Positions 1-9,364 are shown, counted from the first letter of the stretch. The stretch is 64,000 nt of DNA from Acetobacteraceae bacterium (GCA_024280945.1 JAMXLO010000141.1:124001-188000); one strand, 5' to 3'. The notes: generated by a model from the sequence alone, not told the origin. A program made the numbers and translations.

Positions 1-1874
1 GCATAGGCTGGGTGGGCGTAACGCGACGCGCCGCGAAAGCCGAGCATCGGATTCGCCTCGGTCGGCTCGAACGCCGCACCGCCCACCAGCTGTGCATATT
101 CATTGGTCTTGAAGTCCGACAGCCGGATGATCACCGGCTTCGGCCAGAATGCCGCAGCGATGGTGCCAACACCTTCGGCCAAGGTGCGCACGAAGAACTC
201 ATGCGGCGAGCCGACGTTGCGTGACAGTGCATCGATCCTTGCACGATCGTCATTGCCGAGCTTCTCCGGATGCACGATCGCCATCGGATGCACGCCGATA
301 TGTTCGGAGATAATGAACTCCATCCGCGCCAGCCCGACGCCGCCGTTCGGCATCATCGCGGTACGGAAAGCGAGATCGGGATTGCCGAGGTTCACCATGA
401 TCTGCGTGCGTGGCAGCTCCAGCGCGCTGGCTGGCAGGCGGGTCTTCGCGAACGGCATTTCGCCTTCGTACACCTCACCGACCTCGCCACCCGCGCACGA
501 CACCGTCACGCGTTTGCCAGTGCACAGCGCGGTGGTCGCCGCCTCGCATCCCACCACAGCTGGCACACCCAGTTCGCGCGCCACGATCGCAGCATGGCAG
601 GTGCGGCCGCCGCGGTCGGTGACGATGGCGCCGGCCGTCTTCATGACAGGCTCCCAGTCAGGGCTGGTGGAACTCGCCACCAGCACCTCACCTGGCCGGA
701 AGTCCTGCAAGTCTTCGGTCTTGCTGATCACCCGGACCACACCGGTGCCGATCTTCTCCCCGACTGCCTTGCCGCTGACCAGCACGACACCTTTCCCCGT
801 CAGGGCATAACTTTCGAAGACATCGCTCGATCGCTGCGAGGCCACTGTCTCCGGCCGAGCCTGCACGATGTACAACTCGCCGTCGGCAACGTCCTTCGCC
901 CATTCGATGTCCATGGGCACCGGATGGCCAGCCTGGGCGGAATAATGCTGCTCGATGCGGATGGCGTAACCGGCGAGCTTCAGCACCTCCGCATCCTCGA
1001 TGCAGAAGCGCGAGCGCGCGGCCTCTGTCATGACGCAATCGCGTGTGCTCGAACCAACATGACCTTGCGCCAGCCGCAGGGCAGACTGCTTCTGTCCGAG
1101 CGAACGGCGGATCACCGCGCGATGTCCAGCCAGGAAGGTAGGCTTGTGGACGTAGAATTCGTCCGGATCGACCTTCCCCTGCACCACGTTCTCGCCCAAT
1201 CCGTACGCGCCGGTGATCAGCACCACATCACGGAAACCGGACTCGGTATCCAAAGTAAAGATGACGCCGCTCGACGCCATGTCGGAGCGCACCATCTTCA
1301 TAACCCCGACCGACAAGAATACCTTGAAGTGGTCGAATCCATTGTTGACGCGATAGACGATGGCACGGTCGGTGAACAGCGACGCGAAGCACAGCCGGCA
1401 CGCCTCGAAGACGTCATCGGCGCCGGTGATGTTCAGATAGCTCTCGTGCTGGCCGGCGAAGCTGGCCGTCGGCAGGTCCTCGGCGGTGGCTGAACTGCGG
1501 ACCGCGACGGCAACGTCGGTACCGTACTCCGCCTCGAGTGCAGCATACGCCATAGCAACCGCCCGGCGCAGTGCCGTGGATCCCGCGGCATCGTAAACGA
1601 TCCGCCGCGCCTCTGCCGCCTGCCGCGCCAGCAGCGCAACGTCAGTCACGTCAAGCCCATCCAGCACGGTATGCAGCTTTGCCCACGCATCTGCAGCAGT
1701 CAGGGCATCCCGGTAGGCATCGGCGGTCAGGGCAAAGCCATTGGGAACGCGGACGCCGGCGGACGCCAGTTCGCCGTACAGTTCACCAAGTGAGGCATTC
1801 TTGCCGCCGACCAGGGGCACATCCTCCAGCCGCAGCGAGGCGAACCAGCGGATCACCCCTGCGTCTTCGCCCAT
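1..1874 (-). CDS. ppsA: Phosphoenolpyruvate synthase, partial (C-terminus outside window)
   Basis: Converts pyruvate, ATP and water to PEP, AMP and phosphate for gluconeogenesis in the cytoplasm. The minus-strand frame opens with MGEDAGVIRWF and has the PEP/pyruvate-binding ATP-grasp start (VPLVGGKNASLGEL near residues 20-33) and RSSATAEDLP. The swivelling phospho-histidine domain shows GGRTCHAAIVARELG, with its catalytic His near residue 426. This is close to the position in E. coli PpsA. The start of the C-terminal barrel follows (GVGLARMEFI). About 624 codons are visible; the family is about 790-800, so only the last fifth is missing at the left edge. The start was chosen from homology. 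The gene diverges from the DUF2934 gene. Family assignment is secure; a pyruvate phosphate dikinase variant is less likely from the domain order. Confidence 0.93.
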   Translation of the reverse strand, partial: MGEDAGVIRWFASLRLEDVPLVGGKNASLGELYGELASAGVRVPNGFALTADAYRDALTAADAWAKLHTVLDGLDVTDVALLARQAAEARRIVYDAAGSTALRRAVAMAYAALEAEYGTDVAVAVRSSATAEDLPTASFAGQHESYLNITGADDVFEACRLCFASLFTDRAIVYRVNNGFDHFKVFLSVGVMKMVRSDMASSGVIFTLDTESGFRDVVLITGAYGLGENVVQGKVDPDEFYVHKPTFLAGHRAVIRRSLGQKQSALRLAQGHVGSSTRDCVMTEAARSRFCIEDAEVLKLAGYAIRIEQHYSAQAGHPVPMDIEWAKDVADGELYIVQARPETVASQRSSDVFESYALTGKGVVLVSGKAVGEKIGTGVVRVISKTEDLQDFRPGEVLVASSTSPDWEPVMKTAGAIVTDRGGRTCHAAIVARELGVPAVVGCEAATTALCTGKRVTVSCAGGEVGEVYEGEMPFAKTRLPASALELPRTQIMVNLGNPDLAFRTAMMPNGGVGLARMEFIISEHIGVHPMAIVHPEKLGNDDRARIDALSRNVGSPHEFFVRTLAEGVGTIAAAFWPKPVIIRLSDFKTNEYAQLVGGAAFEPTEANPMLGFRGASRYAHPAY

Positions 1875-2009
1875 GCCACTACCCTCGCCCGAAGTGTGTT
1901 TCATTCGTTCGATGCATAGACGCTGGTTTCTCGAGCGGCATTGATCTGAGTCAAAGCCGTGCGCCTGCCGCGGTGCTTACGCTGTCACTGCAAGGCGTTG
2001 GAGGGTGCC

Positions 2010-2324
2010 ATGGCCAGACGCGAGAGTGTGCACGACAGAAGCATCAGGCTGCGCGCAAGACGCATGTGGCGGGAAGCGGGCAGCCCCGAGGGGCGCGAAG
2101 ACGAATATATGGAGCGAGCACGAGAGCTCCAGGCTTTCGTCGAACATCCAGCCGCAGGCCTGCTGCCGAACCCGATGGTGGCGCACCCCCACCCGGAAGA
2201 TCCGGTTGAGGAGGCGGAACTGATGGAGAACCTGGGCGAGTTCCCCGTGCGGACCGATCAAGGCGACCGGATCACGGCGCCGATGACGAAGCAGAGGACA
2301 CGCGACTTTCTACGCCGCCGCTGA
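2010..2324 (+). CDS. DUF2934 family small protein
   Basis: About 104 residues, charged and soluble. The N-terminal half (RARRMWREAGSPEGREDEY and the following residues) matches the short DUF2934 pattern: a helical segment with a conserved W and G-x-P-x-G-R. The rest is unremarkable and ends in RRR. The start is placed at MARRES because GGAGGG lies just upstream; a longer in-frame opening 51 bases upstream lacks such a site. It diverges from ppsA and converges on the CBS-BON gene. The molecular function of DUF2934 proteins is not known, and none is proposed here. Confidence 0.75.
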   Translation: MARRESVHDRSIRLRARRMWREAGSPEGREDEYMERARELQAFVEHPAAGLLPNPMVAHPHPEDPVEEAELMENLGEFPVRTDQGDRITAPMTKQRTRDFLRRR

Positions 2325-2327
2325 GGG

Positions 2328-3044
2328 CTACGGCCTCGCCGGGCTGGGCCAGTTCGGCCGGTCTAGCGGATCGAAGACGCGCGGGTGGTCCATGTGATCC
2401 TCCACCGCCCGCACGCCGGGAACGTTCTCCGCCACCACGACAATCGCCTGACGTACCGTCTCGTCCGGCGCGACCCCCCACAAGTGCACCACCCGGTCGG
2501 TCACCACCGCGTTGATCGAGGAGGGGGTTGCCCACGCTTGCCGTTGCAACTCTGCATAGAACGCGTCGCGGATCGTCCGGTCGTCGGGGTCGGCCGGCGG
2601 CACCGCCAGGCTAGTGGCCAGCGCCTGCAACAAATTGCGGCGGGTGACGATACCGACCAGGCGCCCGTCACGCGTCACCGGCACGCGCTTGATATGCCGC
2701 GCCTCCAAGAGGTGCGCGACTTCGGTGATCGGCGTCGCCGCATCGACTATCGCCGCGTCGCGCGTCATGATCTCACTGGCCTTGCGGCCGTGCGACTTGG
2801 CGTAGTCCGCCGCCAGGCGGTCGCTCGATGTCAGCAACTCCAGCCAGCGCAGCGGTCGCGTCTCGATCCCCAGTTCGGCACGGCGCAGCAGGTCGCCCTC
2901 GCTGACCATGCCGACGACGCGCCCATCCTCGACGATCGGCACACCGCTGACGTCGTTCTCCAGCATCAGCCGCACGAGTTCGGCAAGCGGCGTGTCGGGA
3001 GCCGCGTAGATCACGTCCGGGGTCATGATATCGGCTGCGCGCAT
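2328..3044 (-). CDS. CBS-pair and BON domain protein
   Basis: About 238 residues. It has two CBS modules (residues about 1-60, MRAADIMTPDVIY and VVGMVSEGDLL; and about 88-150, ASEIMTRDAAIV and LVGIVTRRNLL). A C-terminal BON domain follows (about 160-225, INAVVTDRVVHLWGVAP and NVPGVRAVEDHM). CBS pairs usually bind adenosyl ligands (AMP, ATP, SAM, NAD), and BON domains bind phospholipid or surfaces. Such fusions are common stress- or energy-sensing proteins, but no target is known. The start MRAADIM was chosen because it begins exactly at the conserved CBS motif; upstream in-frame sequence is low-complexity. Convergent with the DUF2934 gene. Confidence 0.88.
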   Translation of the reverse strand: MRAADIMTPDVIYAAPDTPLAELVRLMLENDVSGVPIVEDGRVVGMVSEGDLLRRAELGIETRPLRWLELLTSSDRLAADYAKSHGRKASEIMTRDAAIVDAATPITEVAHLLEARHIKRVPVTRDGRLVGIVTRRNLLQALATSLAVPPADPDDRTIRDAFYAELQRQAWATPSSINAVVTDRVVHLWGVAPDETVRQAIVVVAENVPGVRAVEDHMDHPRVFDPLDRPNWPSPARP

Positions 3045-3172
3045 TGGAGGCGGTCTCCGGATGACGTCGGCGCATTCAGCCAGATCGGCCGCGACACTTG
3101 AAGTGGATTCCTGTCCCTGCCACCGAGCCGGTGGCATCGGGCGAGGTCGGTCCACCCATGTGACGGGAGTGG

Positions 3173-3246
3173 CGCGCCCTACTGGATTCGAACCAGTGAC
3201 CCACAGCTTAGAAGGCTGTTGCTCTATCCAACTGAGCTAAGGGCGC
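3173..3246 (-). tRNA. tRNA-Arg (anticodon TCT)
   Basis: The minus strand folds as a cloverleaf. The seven-base acceptor stem is GCGCCCT paired with AGGGCGC, and the D arm starts GCTCAGTTGGATAGAGC. The anticodon stem ACAGC/GCTGT encloses loop CTTCTAA, giving anticodon TCT (reads AGA). The T arm contains GGTTCGAATCC. The discriminator base is G and CCA is not encoded. No integrase or duplicated 3' end is seen near it, so there is no sign of use as an attachment site here. Confidence 0.96.
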
Positions 3247-3273
3247 CCCAACCTGTCCCTTTCAACCAAGTTT

Positions 3274-3302
3274 CATTTAGAGGGTAACTCGCCCGCTGCC
3301 AA
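3274..3302 (-). promoter_or_regulatory. Candidate sigma-70 promoter for tRNA-Arg
   Basis: On the minus strand TTGGCA (3302-3297) and TAAATG (3279-3274) are separated by exactly 17 bases. They lie about 27 bases before the 5' end of the mature tRNA. The -35 is good; the -10 is weaker than consensus. Confidence 0.45.
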
Positions 3303-3335
3303 TCACGGGAGGTCGTCGTGGTGGCATGGTCTGCG

Positions 3336-5342
3336 CTATACTTTCCTCAGCATCAGGGCGCCCGAGACGAGCACCTCCGCACGCCATTCGGGCGCGAGGA
3401 GCGTCGTAGCATCCAGCTGTGTGATGATCGCGGGGCCACTGATCTGTTCGCCGGCACCAAGCGACGCCCGATCGAAGATCGGCGCATCCAGCGCGCCAGT
3501 CGAATGCTGCATTACCTGCCGCCCGACTGGGACTGCGCGCGTTCCGCCGGCAAGGCGCGCGAATGGCGATCTCGGTGCGCTGGCTGCTGCTTCCACCCGC
3601 AGCGTGACCAGCTCCACAGGCGTTTCCAGCGTGAAGCCATTCAGCTCCCGGTGCGCCGAGGCAAATGTCTGCCTCGCTGCATCCGCGCTACCTGGCCAGA
3701 CAATCGCAAGCTCCGCCCCCTGACCTGCGTAGCGTAACAGTGCGATACGGGTGATCGTCCTGTCACCTTCACCGATCTGCTCCGTTTTGAACCAGTCGTG
3801 CGCTTCGCACTCAAGCGAAGCAAAGACGCCGTCGACCGCGTCCCACTGGTCCGGCCGCGGCACCGTGCGTGAGAACTCCGCTTTTAGGCCAGCCGCAAGA
3901 AGACCCTCGGCACACAGCACACCGGGCGCGGGCGGGATCAGCACACATGAAACCCCCAGCAGATCAGCCAATGAACATCCATGCAGCGGACCCGCGCCGC
4001 CGAAAGCCACCAGCGTGAAATCGCGCGGATCATGGCCACGCTCCACCGAGACGACGCGAATCGCTCCCACCATGTTTGAATCGGCAATTGCCAGAATGCC
4101 CCTTGCAGCATCATGCAACGACAAGCCCAGCGGTTCGGCGACATGCGAGCGGATCGCGCGCTCAGCCAAGTTAGGGTGCAGCGTCATTCGGCCACCCAGC
4201 AACGCTGCGGGGAGATGCCCCAGGACGACGTGTGCGTCGGTGACCGTGGGGTCCTCACCGCCGGTGCCATAGCACGCAGGACCAGGCATGGCGCCTGCAC
4301 TCGCTGGCCCTACGGTGAGTGCACCATTCGACAGGCGCGCGATGGAGCCGCCGCCAGCACCGATCGTTACCATATCAACCATCGGCAGCGGCAAGGGCCA
4401 TCCACCGATATGGCCCCGCTGCGTGAGTTCGATCCGCTCTCCCCGAAGCAAACAGATATCGGCGCTCGTGCCACCAATATCGATCGTGATGATGTCGGAA
4501 ATGCCGGCACTCGCCGCGACATCGCGAGCGCCGACCACACCCGCGGCGGGACCTGACAGCACCGTCAACGCTGGTGTTCGGGCTATGGCAACAGCGCCAG
4601 CGACTCCACCGTTGGACTGCATCAATAGCAACGGTGCCTTGATCTTCGCCTTGGTCAGGCGACTTTGCAGGCGCTGTATATAAGTGGTGACCGCCGGCAT
4701 CACGGCAGCGTTCATGATGGTCGCCAGGCTGCGCTCGTACTCTCGAACGACCGGCAGCACATCTGCTGATGCCGTCACCATCACACCTGACAGTGCAGTA
4801 CGCAGCAGTTCTGCCACACGGCGTTCATGCGTGGGGTTGGCGAACGAGTGCAGCAGGCACACCGCCACCGCCTGCACGCCCATCCGCCGCAAGATGGCCG
4901 CAACTTGGTGCACGCTGGCCTCGTCCAGCGGTATCAACACCGTGCCGCCGGGTCCGATCCGTTCACGTACCTCCAGAACGCGCGCAGGGGGCACAGGACG
5001 TTTTGGCTTCACCCATGCAAATAAATTGGCGTGGCGAGGAATGTCCTGCCGACCAATCTCCAGCACGTGGCGAAACCCTGCCGTTGTCACCAATGCCGCA
5101 TGTGCGGTCCTGCCTTCCAAAATCAGGTTGGTCGCCACGGTCGTACCATGCAGCACCCGCACGACCTCTTCCGACTGCAGATCTGCGTCGTCGAGCACCA
5201 GACGCAGTCCGACGATGAACGCCTGCGATGGATCTGCTGGTGTGCTCGCCGTCTTGGCGCGCCACGCGCGACAGTTGGCCTGGTCCAACAAGGTCACGTC
5301 GGTGAACGTGCCGCCAATGTCGACGGCAACCGCGAACGTCAC
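3336..5342 (-). CDS. hyuA: Hydantoinase/oxoprolinase family protein, subunit A (HyuA-type)
   Basis: About 668 residues, the normal size for the ATP-dependent A subunit of N-methylhydantoinase, acetone/acetophenone carboxylase and 5-oxoprolinase-like enzymes. The actin-fold phosphate loops are visible: VDIGGTFTDVTLLD at residues 7-20 and TIDIGGTSADICLL near residue 290. The first codon is GTG; an in-frame stop lies six codons upstream, so no earlier start exists. It is the last gene of a creatininase-hyuB-hyuA operon, 58 bases after hyuB. A and B subunits together hydrolyse or carboxylate a cyclic amide or ketone using ATP. The true substrate cannot be read from sequence; hydantoin-like rings are a reasonable guess given the creatininase and hut neighbours. 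Confidence 0.9.
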   Translation of the reverse strand: MTFAVAVDIGGTFTDVTLLDQANCRAWRAKTASTPADPSQAFIVGLRLVLDDADLQSEEVVRVLHGTTVATNLILEGRTAHAALVTTAGFRHVLEIGRQDIPRHANLFAWVKPKRPVPPARVLEVRERIGPGGTVLIPLDEASVHQVAAILRRMGVQAVAVCLLHSFANPTHERRVAELLRTALSGVMVTASADVLPVVREYERSLATIMNAAVMPAVTTYIQRLQSRLTKAKIKAPLLLMQSNGGVAGAVAIARTPALTVLSGPAAGVVGARDVAASAGISDIITIDIGGTSADICLLRGERIELTQRGHIGGWPLPLPMVDMVTIGAGGGSIARLSNGALTVGPASAGAMPGPACYGTGGEDPTVTDAHVVLGHLPAALLGGRMTLHPNLAERAIRSHVAEPLGLSLHDAARGILAIADSNMVGAIRVVSVERGHDPRDFTLVAFGGAGPLHGCSLADLLGVSCVLIPPAPGVLCAEGLLAAGLKAEFSRTVPRPDQWDAVDGVFASLECEAHDWFKTEQIGEGDRTITRIALLRYAGQGAELAIVWPGSADAARQTFASAHRELNGFTLETPVELVTLRVEAAASAPRSPFARLAGGTRAVPVGRQVMQHSTGALDAPIFDRASLGAGEQISGPAIITQLDATTLLAPEWRAEVLVSGALMLRKV

Positions 5343-5400
5343 GTGCGGGACCGGGCGTCAGCCCAGCCTTCCGCAATGACGGCCAGGCCAGATCCACCCA

Positions 5401-7119
5401 TCATGCCTGGACCAACTCTTTGCACATACGCAGCAACCGTGTGGCATCGGCATCTATCTCGTCATTCACAATGGCAACACCGTAATCGCGTCGTGCCGCA
5501 GCGATCGAAACGAAGCCATCCCGTACATCCTGCAGCACCTGCTCGGCCGCTCGCTCGAACGGATGGCCATGACCGCCACCACCGCCAGTTTCCAGCAGTA
5601 GGACGTCGCCACGTCGCAGCACCGTGCCATCCGACAGCGGTGCAAGCGTCCTCTCGTCTGTCGTGCCTGGATTGACCACGGCACGCCCCGTGCCGCCTCG
5701 CATGCCATCGGCCATACCCCATGGCGGATTCAATACACCGTCGATGCGCATCGATAGCACCGCCTGCTCAGCCAGCACCTCGTATTCGCGCACCACACCA
5801 GCCCCACCACGGAAGCGACCCGGCCCACCGCTGTCGCAGTTGATGCCGTAGCGCAGCAACCGCACTGGATAACCTTGCTCAAGGAACTCGACCGGATAGT
5901 TCTCCTGAGCGACGAAGTAGACCGCATCAATTCCATCGGATGTGGCACGTGCGCCGTAACCGACACCAACGCCGTCCGACAACAGGAACTGCCGTCCCTC
6001 GGCAATGCCGCGCAGCATGATAATGACGTAGGCGGAGTGCGAGGCTGGTGCATTGCCTCCCGCAGTATTCACCAACCCATTCAAGGTCGCCAGGAATCGC
6101 ATCATCGTCATACCGCGCAACCCGAGCGGAGCGGGAAACCGCGGCCACAGCAGCGATCCTTCGCGCAATCGCACCTCATCCAGCGCCCGCGGGCCACCTG
6201 CATTGCACACCTGTGCTGGATCACCGCCGAGAAAGAACAAACCCAGAGCCATCCCCGGCACATCCGGGTTCATCAGAAAGTTCACCGGCCCAGGCGCCTG
6301 GTCATCCGTCTCCGTTGCATCGAATACGAAGCGGTCATCCACCGTCCGGGTCAAAGCCAGGCGGATATGGAACGGCCCATTGCCATGGCCGTCGGAATCG
6401 ATCGCATCGCTGAACCGATGCGTCCCGACCGGAAACGTCTCACGCAGCCGCACACGCACCAGCTCACGCGTGCGAGCGAAGAGTTGTGCAAAGGCGTCAG
6501 CCATGACGTCCGGCCCAAACCGCGCCAGCAGCTCCCTGACCCGTCGCACGCCCAGTTCCACGGATGCCATCAGCGCGTGCGTATCGCCGCGGCTCTGGTC
6601 CGGGTAGCGAGAGTTGCGGTGGAAGATCTCCAGCGCCGCTTCGTTCATCACGCCAGCTTCGATCAGCCTGGTAGGCGGGATGATGATGCCTTCCTGAAAG
6701 ATGTCGGTGGCATCAGAGCTGATGGATCCTGGCCGAAGCCCGCCAATGTCAGAAAAATGCGCCCAGCCCATGACGAATGCGGCGCGTCGCCCATCGTGAA
6801 AAACGGGCGCCAGAAAAACCTGATCATTCGAATGCGACACTGCGCCGCGCGATGCATAACAATCGCTGTACCAGTAGAGGTCGCCCTCTCGCATGGTCTC
6901 CGGTGCAAAGCGGGTGAACACCGGGCCGGTGATGTCGCCGAAAATCGGCACCATGGAGCCGGCCACCATCACACCGTCCGCATCGAACAGTGCGGTGTAG
7001 AAATCCTTCTTCTCGCGGATGAACGCGCTGATCGCGGTGCGCTCAAGCAATGCATCCATCTCGGCCTGCGCGGCACGAATCGCACCGCGGATGATTTCCA
7101 GTCGGATTGGGTCGACCAT
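5401..7119 (-). CDS. hyuB: Hydantoinase B/oxoprolinase family protein (HyuB-type)
   Basis: About 572 residues, typical for the B subunit that partners HyuA. Recognisable segments are DPIRLEIIRGAIRAAQAEM at the N-terminus and IREKKDFYTALFDADGVMV. A glycine-rich block (NSGGPGRFRGGAGVVREYEV in similar form) and a C-terminal GGGGGHGHPFERAAEQV follow. The start ATG is placed at MVDPIRL because its A is also the last base of the creatininase stop codon (TGATG overlap), which indicates translational coupling. A and B are separate here rather than fused as in eukaryotic 5-oxoprolinase. Substrate unknown. Confidence 0.9.
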   Translation of the reverse strand: MVDPIRLEIIRGAIRAAQAEMDALLERTAISAFIREKKDFYTALFDADGVMVAGSMVPIFGDITGPVFTRFAPETMREGDLYWYSDCYASRGAVSHSNDQVFLAPVFHDGRRAAFVMGWAHFSDIGGLRPGSISSDATDIFQEGIIIPPTRLIEAGVMNEAALEIFHRNSRYPDQSRGDTHALMASVELGVRRVRELLARFGPDVMADAFAQLFARTRELVRVRLRETFPVGTHRFSDAIDSDGHGNGPFHIRLALTRTVDDRFVFDATETDDQAPGPVNFLMNPDVPGMALGLFFLGGDPAQVCNAGGPRALDEVRLREGSLLWPRFPAPLGLRGMTMMRFLATLNGLVNTAGGNAPASHSAYVIIMLRGIAEGRQFLLSDGVGVGYGARATSDGIDAVYFVAQENYPVEFLEQGYPVRLLRYGINCDSGGPGRFRGGAGVVREYEVLAEQAVLSMRIDGVLNPPWGMADGMRGGTGRAVVNPGTTDERTLAPLSDGTVLRRGDVLLLETGGGGGHGHPFERAAEQVLQDVRDGFVSIAAARRDYGVAIVNDEIDADATRLLRMCKELVQA

Positions 7120-7865
7120 CAGTCCGCGACGAAGGCTTGATACACCTCCACCATGTCGGCGACTGACGCCTGGTAGAGTTGGGCGCCATGCTCGGGCGTG
7201 GACACGGAAGGATCCGATCCGATGCGGCCATCGGGGAATCGCCGGCGGTAATCGGCGCAATCGAAGAATCCGGTGCTCTTCGGCGCAACCTTTGGCGACA
7301 TCTGCGCGTATTTGATCGCCTCGGGGTGGTAGTGCTGCGACAAAGACACCTCGGCTGCCGTCGCGTGGCTACCATTCGAGTCGCCATACAGCTCCTTGGC
7401 GAGCGCCGTTGCACGTGGGCCCTGCGACCAGAATATCATCTTGCACCGCACGGGAGACGACTCGCCAGGCCCGCGCATCGACGATGCGGCATAGATCTCG
7501 TCGAACGCAGCCGTCACCGTGGCCACGTTGCCGCCATGGCCGTTGATGAACAGGAATCGCTCAAAGCCATGCTTTATCAACGAGGTGACCACGTCACACA
7601 CCAGCGCGATCAGGGTTGAGGGACGCAGCGTGACTGAGCCGGCGAAACCCAGATGGTGTTGCGACATACCAATGGTCAGCGTTGGCGCCACCAGGCAACC
7701 GATCGCGTCGCCCACACCCTTGGCGACAAACTCCGCATCGAGGTGATCGGTGCCAATCAGCCCATTTGGTCCGTGCTGCTCGGTCGAGCCAATCGGGATT
7801 ATTATGCCGTGCGACGCACGCAGATAATCCTCCACCTCGTGCCAAGTGGACAACGCGAGTTGCAT
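7119..7865 (-). CDS. Creatininase family amidohydrolase
   Basis: About 248 residues. The family's metal-binding signature is present: PIGSTEQHGPNG, then GTDHLDAE, then INGHGGN. These supply the Glu/His/Asp ligands for the two divalent metals. Members hydrolyse cyclic or linear amides (creatinine, formamidopyrimidines, mycofactocin precursor peptide). Start MQLALS is supported by AGGAGAGG upstream. It is the first gene of the operon with hyuB and hyuA, suggesting sequential opening of an amide or ureide ring. The exact substrate is unknown. Confidence 0.87.
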   Translation of the reverse strand: MQLALSTWHEVEDYLRASHGIIIPIGSTEQHGPNGLIGTDHLDAEFVAKGVGDAIGCLVAPTLTIGMSQHHLGFAGSVTLRPSTLIALVCDVVTSLIKHGFERFLFINGHGGNVATVTAAFDEIYAASSMRGPGESSPVRCKMIFWSQGPRATALAKELYGDSNGSHATAAEVSLSQHYHPEAIKYAQMSPKVAPKSTGFFDCADYRRRFPDGRIGSDPSVSTPEHGAQLYQASVADMVEVYQAFVAD

Positions 7866-7970
7866 GGATCCTCTCCTGCAGGACGGTGCATCTTGCAGTG
7901 CTTCAGCGCGATCGACAACCAGCTGGGTGCAGTGCGCAGCCGAGTCCATATTGACAGAGTGTGCAAAGCA

Positions 7971-8255
7971 ATGAATCTGTCATACATGGATGCAATCGAA
8001 CGCAGTGGCCGATTCTTCGTAGCTCTTCGCAAGAATGGCCCATTGCGGATAGGATTCGAACCGGTCTATCATGCCGTGACGCCTCATTGCCGAATCGCAC
8101 TATGCTCCGATGAGCCTGGCGCCCGGTCCGGCTGGGCCGAACCTCCGGCGGGAACGGTCACCTGCCCCGCATGCCTGAAGCGACTCGCAAGGCTCGAACG
8201 TCATGCCCGAATTCCGGCCTCGCACAACAACGGCATGACGGCTTCTATGAAATAG
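7971..8255 (+). CDS. Possible small zinc-ribbon-like protein
   Basis: A 94-codon frame starting at ATG 7971, in an otherwise empty 335-base gap. It runs 55 bases into the 3' end of the LLM gene on the other strand. The middle carries H-C-x4-C (HCRIALCSDEPG) followed by TVTCPACLKRL. This spacing resembles small bacterial proteins with an H/C...CxxC metal site. No good ribosome-binding site is visible, and the antisense overlap weakens the case. Nothing else coding is seen in 7866-8200. No function is proposed. Confidence 0.35.
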   Translation: MNLSYMDAIERSGRFFVALRKNGPLRIGFEPVYHAVTPHCRIALCSDEPGARSGWAEPPAGTVTCPACLKRLARLERHARIPASHNNGMTASMK

Positions 8256-9301
8256 GGCAGTTCGGTCTTGAAGTTGACGAACGAAACCGTTGTGCCCGCA
8301 AAACCCACCTGGCTCATTTGCACCATTTCATCGGCAATCTTGCGCGGGGTGCCGATCAGCGGATAGGTGCCGGCGCCGCCCACGAATCGCTTGCGATGCA
8401 GGCGATATGCCTCGGGATCATGCGACGACGAGAATTTCTCCTTCGTCCCCATATAGAAGTCCACACTCGCCGTATCTTCCATCCGTACTGCGTAGTGCTC
8501 ATAATAGTCTTCAGCCTCGGTCTGCGTCGGCCGACACACGACATGGCAGGTGGTATATACACCAACCTCGCGGCCAACCGAGTGTGCTCGTGCCGTCATG
8601 TCGGCGATGTGCGGCCTGCCGCCCTCGATATCGACGAACGTTGTGAACAAGAAATCCGCTGTCTTGGCGGCAAAGTCGCGTCCCATCGCTGAGAACGCCG
8701 CGTTCAGCGTCACCGGGCGCGGCTGCTGCCGCGGCATCGGCAGCCCAGACACACCGTTGAGCTGATAGAAGCGACCCTGATGATCGAAAGGCGGACCGCC
8801 GGCGTAGATGCGCTCGACGATCTCGGTCCATTCCAGGCCCTGTGCATAGCGATCCTCGATCATGGTCAGCCCGAACAGCGCGAATTCCTGCGGACTCCAG
8901 CCGCAGACGATATTCAGTCCTGCTCGGCCACCGGATGCGTGATCCACGGTTGCCAGCGCCTTGGCGGCAAACACCGGATGCACCATCGGCACATGCACGG
9001 TCGAGAACAGCGCGATGCGCTGCGTGACGCCGGCAAGTGCGGCGGCGAAGGTCAGTGTCTCGAAGCTCCATTCCCGGCTGTTCAGCTCGCCGCCGAATCC
9101 CTTCCAGCGCGCGATCGGCAGGAGGAATTCGAAACCGGCGTTATCTGCCATTTGCGCTACTTCAACGATTTCGTCCCAGCGCGCCGGCCACCGTTCGGGC
9201 ACGCGCGTCAATGTTAGCCCGCCGTCGGCATTCGCCGAAAACACACCAAGCTTGAATTTGTTCGGACCATACATCGGATGGACCATTGGGGGGTGAACCA
9301 T
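8201..9301 (-). CDS. LLM class flavin-dependent oxidoreductase (FMNH2 monooxygenase)
   Basis: About 366 residues, luciferase-like TIM-barrel family. Segments FEFLLPIARWKGFGG, ALFSTVHVPMVHPVFAAKAL, SGGRAGLNIVCGW and PFDHQGRFYQLNGVSGLP are typical of the SsuD/RutA/DszA side of the family. These enzymes use reduced FMN and O2 to oxidise sulfonates, pyrimidines, amines or thiophenes. The start ATG at 9301 follows a near-perfect AAGGAGG. The N-terminus has a curious repeat, MVHPPMVHPMYG. It diverges from the ThDP enzyme gene with 63 bases between start codons, so the two probably share a promoter region. No flavin reductase is adjacent. Substrate not deducible. Confidence 0.88.
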   Translation of the reverse strand: MVHPPMVHPMYGPNKFKLGVFSANADGGLTLTRVPERWPARWDEIVEVAQMADNAGFEFLLPIARWKGFGGELNSREWSFETLTFAAALAGVTQRIALFSTVHVPMVHPVFAAKALATVDHASGGRAGLNIVCGWSPQEFALFGLTMIEDRYAQGLEWTEIVERIYAGGPPFDHQGRFYQLNGVSGLPMPRQQPRPVTLNAAFSAMGRDFAAKTADFLFTTFVDIEGGRPHIADMTARAHSVGREVGVYTTCHVVCRPTQTEAEDYYEHYAVRMEDTASVDFYMGTKEKFSSSHDPEAYRLHRKRFVGGAGTYPLIGTPRKIADEMVQMSQVGFAGTTVSFVNFKTELPYFIEAVMPLLCEAGIRA

Positions 9302-9364
9302 CGGCCCTCCTTGCCGCGCAGCTTGCATCATAGGCAAAGTACCGCCGGCGACGCGGAGGGAGCA

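Noticed and set aside
270-1493. Long plus-strand open frame (407 codons) opposite ppsA
   Set aside because: It is the shadow of ppsA in high-GC DNA; translation is His/Arg-rich without any recognisable domain, while the minus strand encodes clear PEP synthase motifs.
3173-3335. tRNA-Arg as an island attachment site
   Set aside because: No integrase, no repeated tRNA 3' end and no mobile genes are seen nearby; the 3' end faces the CBS-BON gene, not the catabolic cluster.
5875-7140. Plus-strand open frame of 421 codons opposite hyuB
   Set aside because: Arg/His/Gln-rich shadow without domain features; hyuB on the other strand is well conserved.
8052-8063. T-arm-like GGTTCGAATCC (minus strand), possible tRNA
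   Set aside because: The flanks do not form the T stem, an anticodon arm or an acceptor stem.
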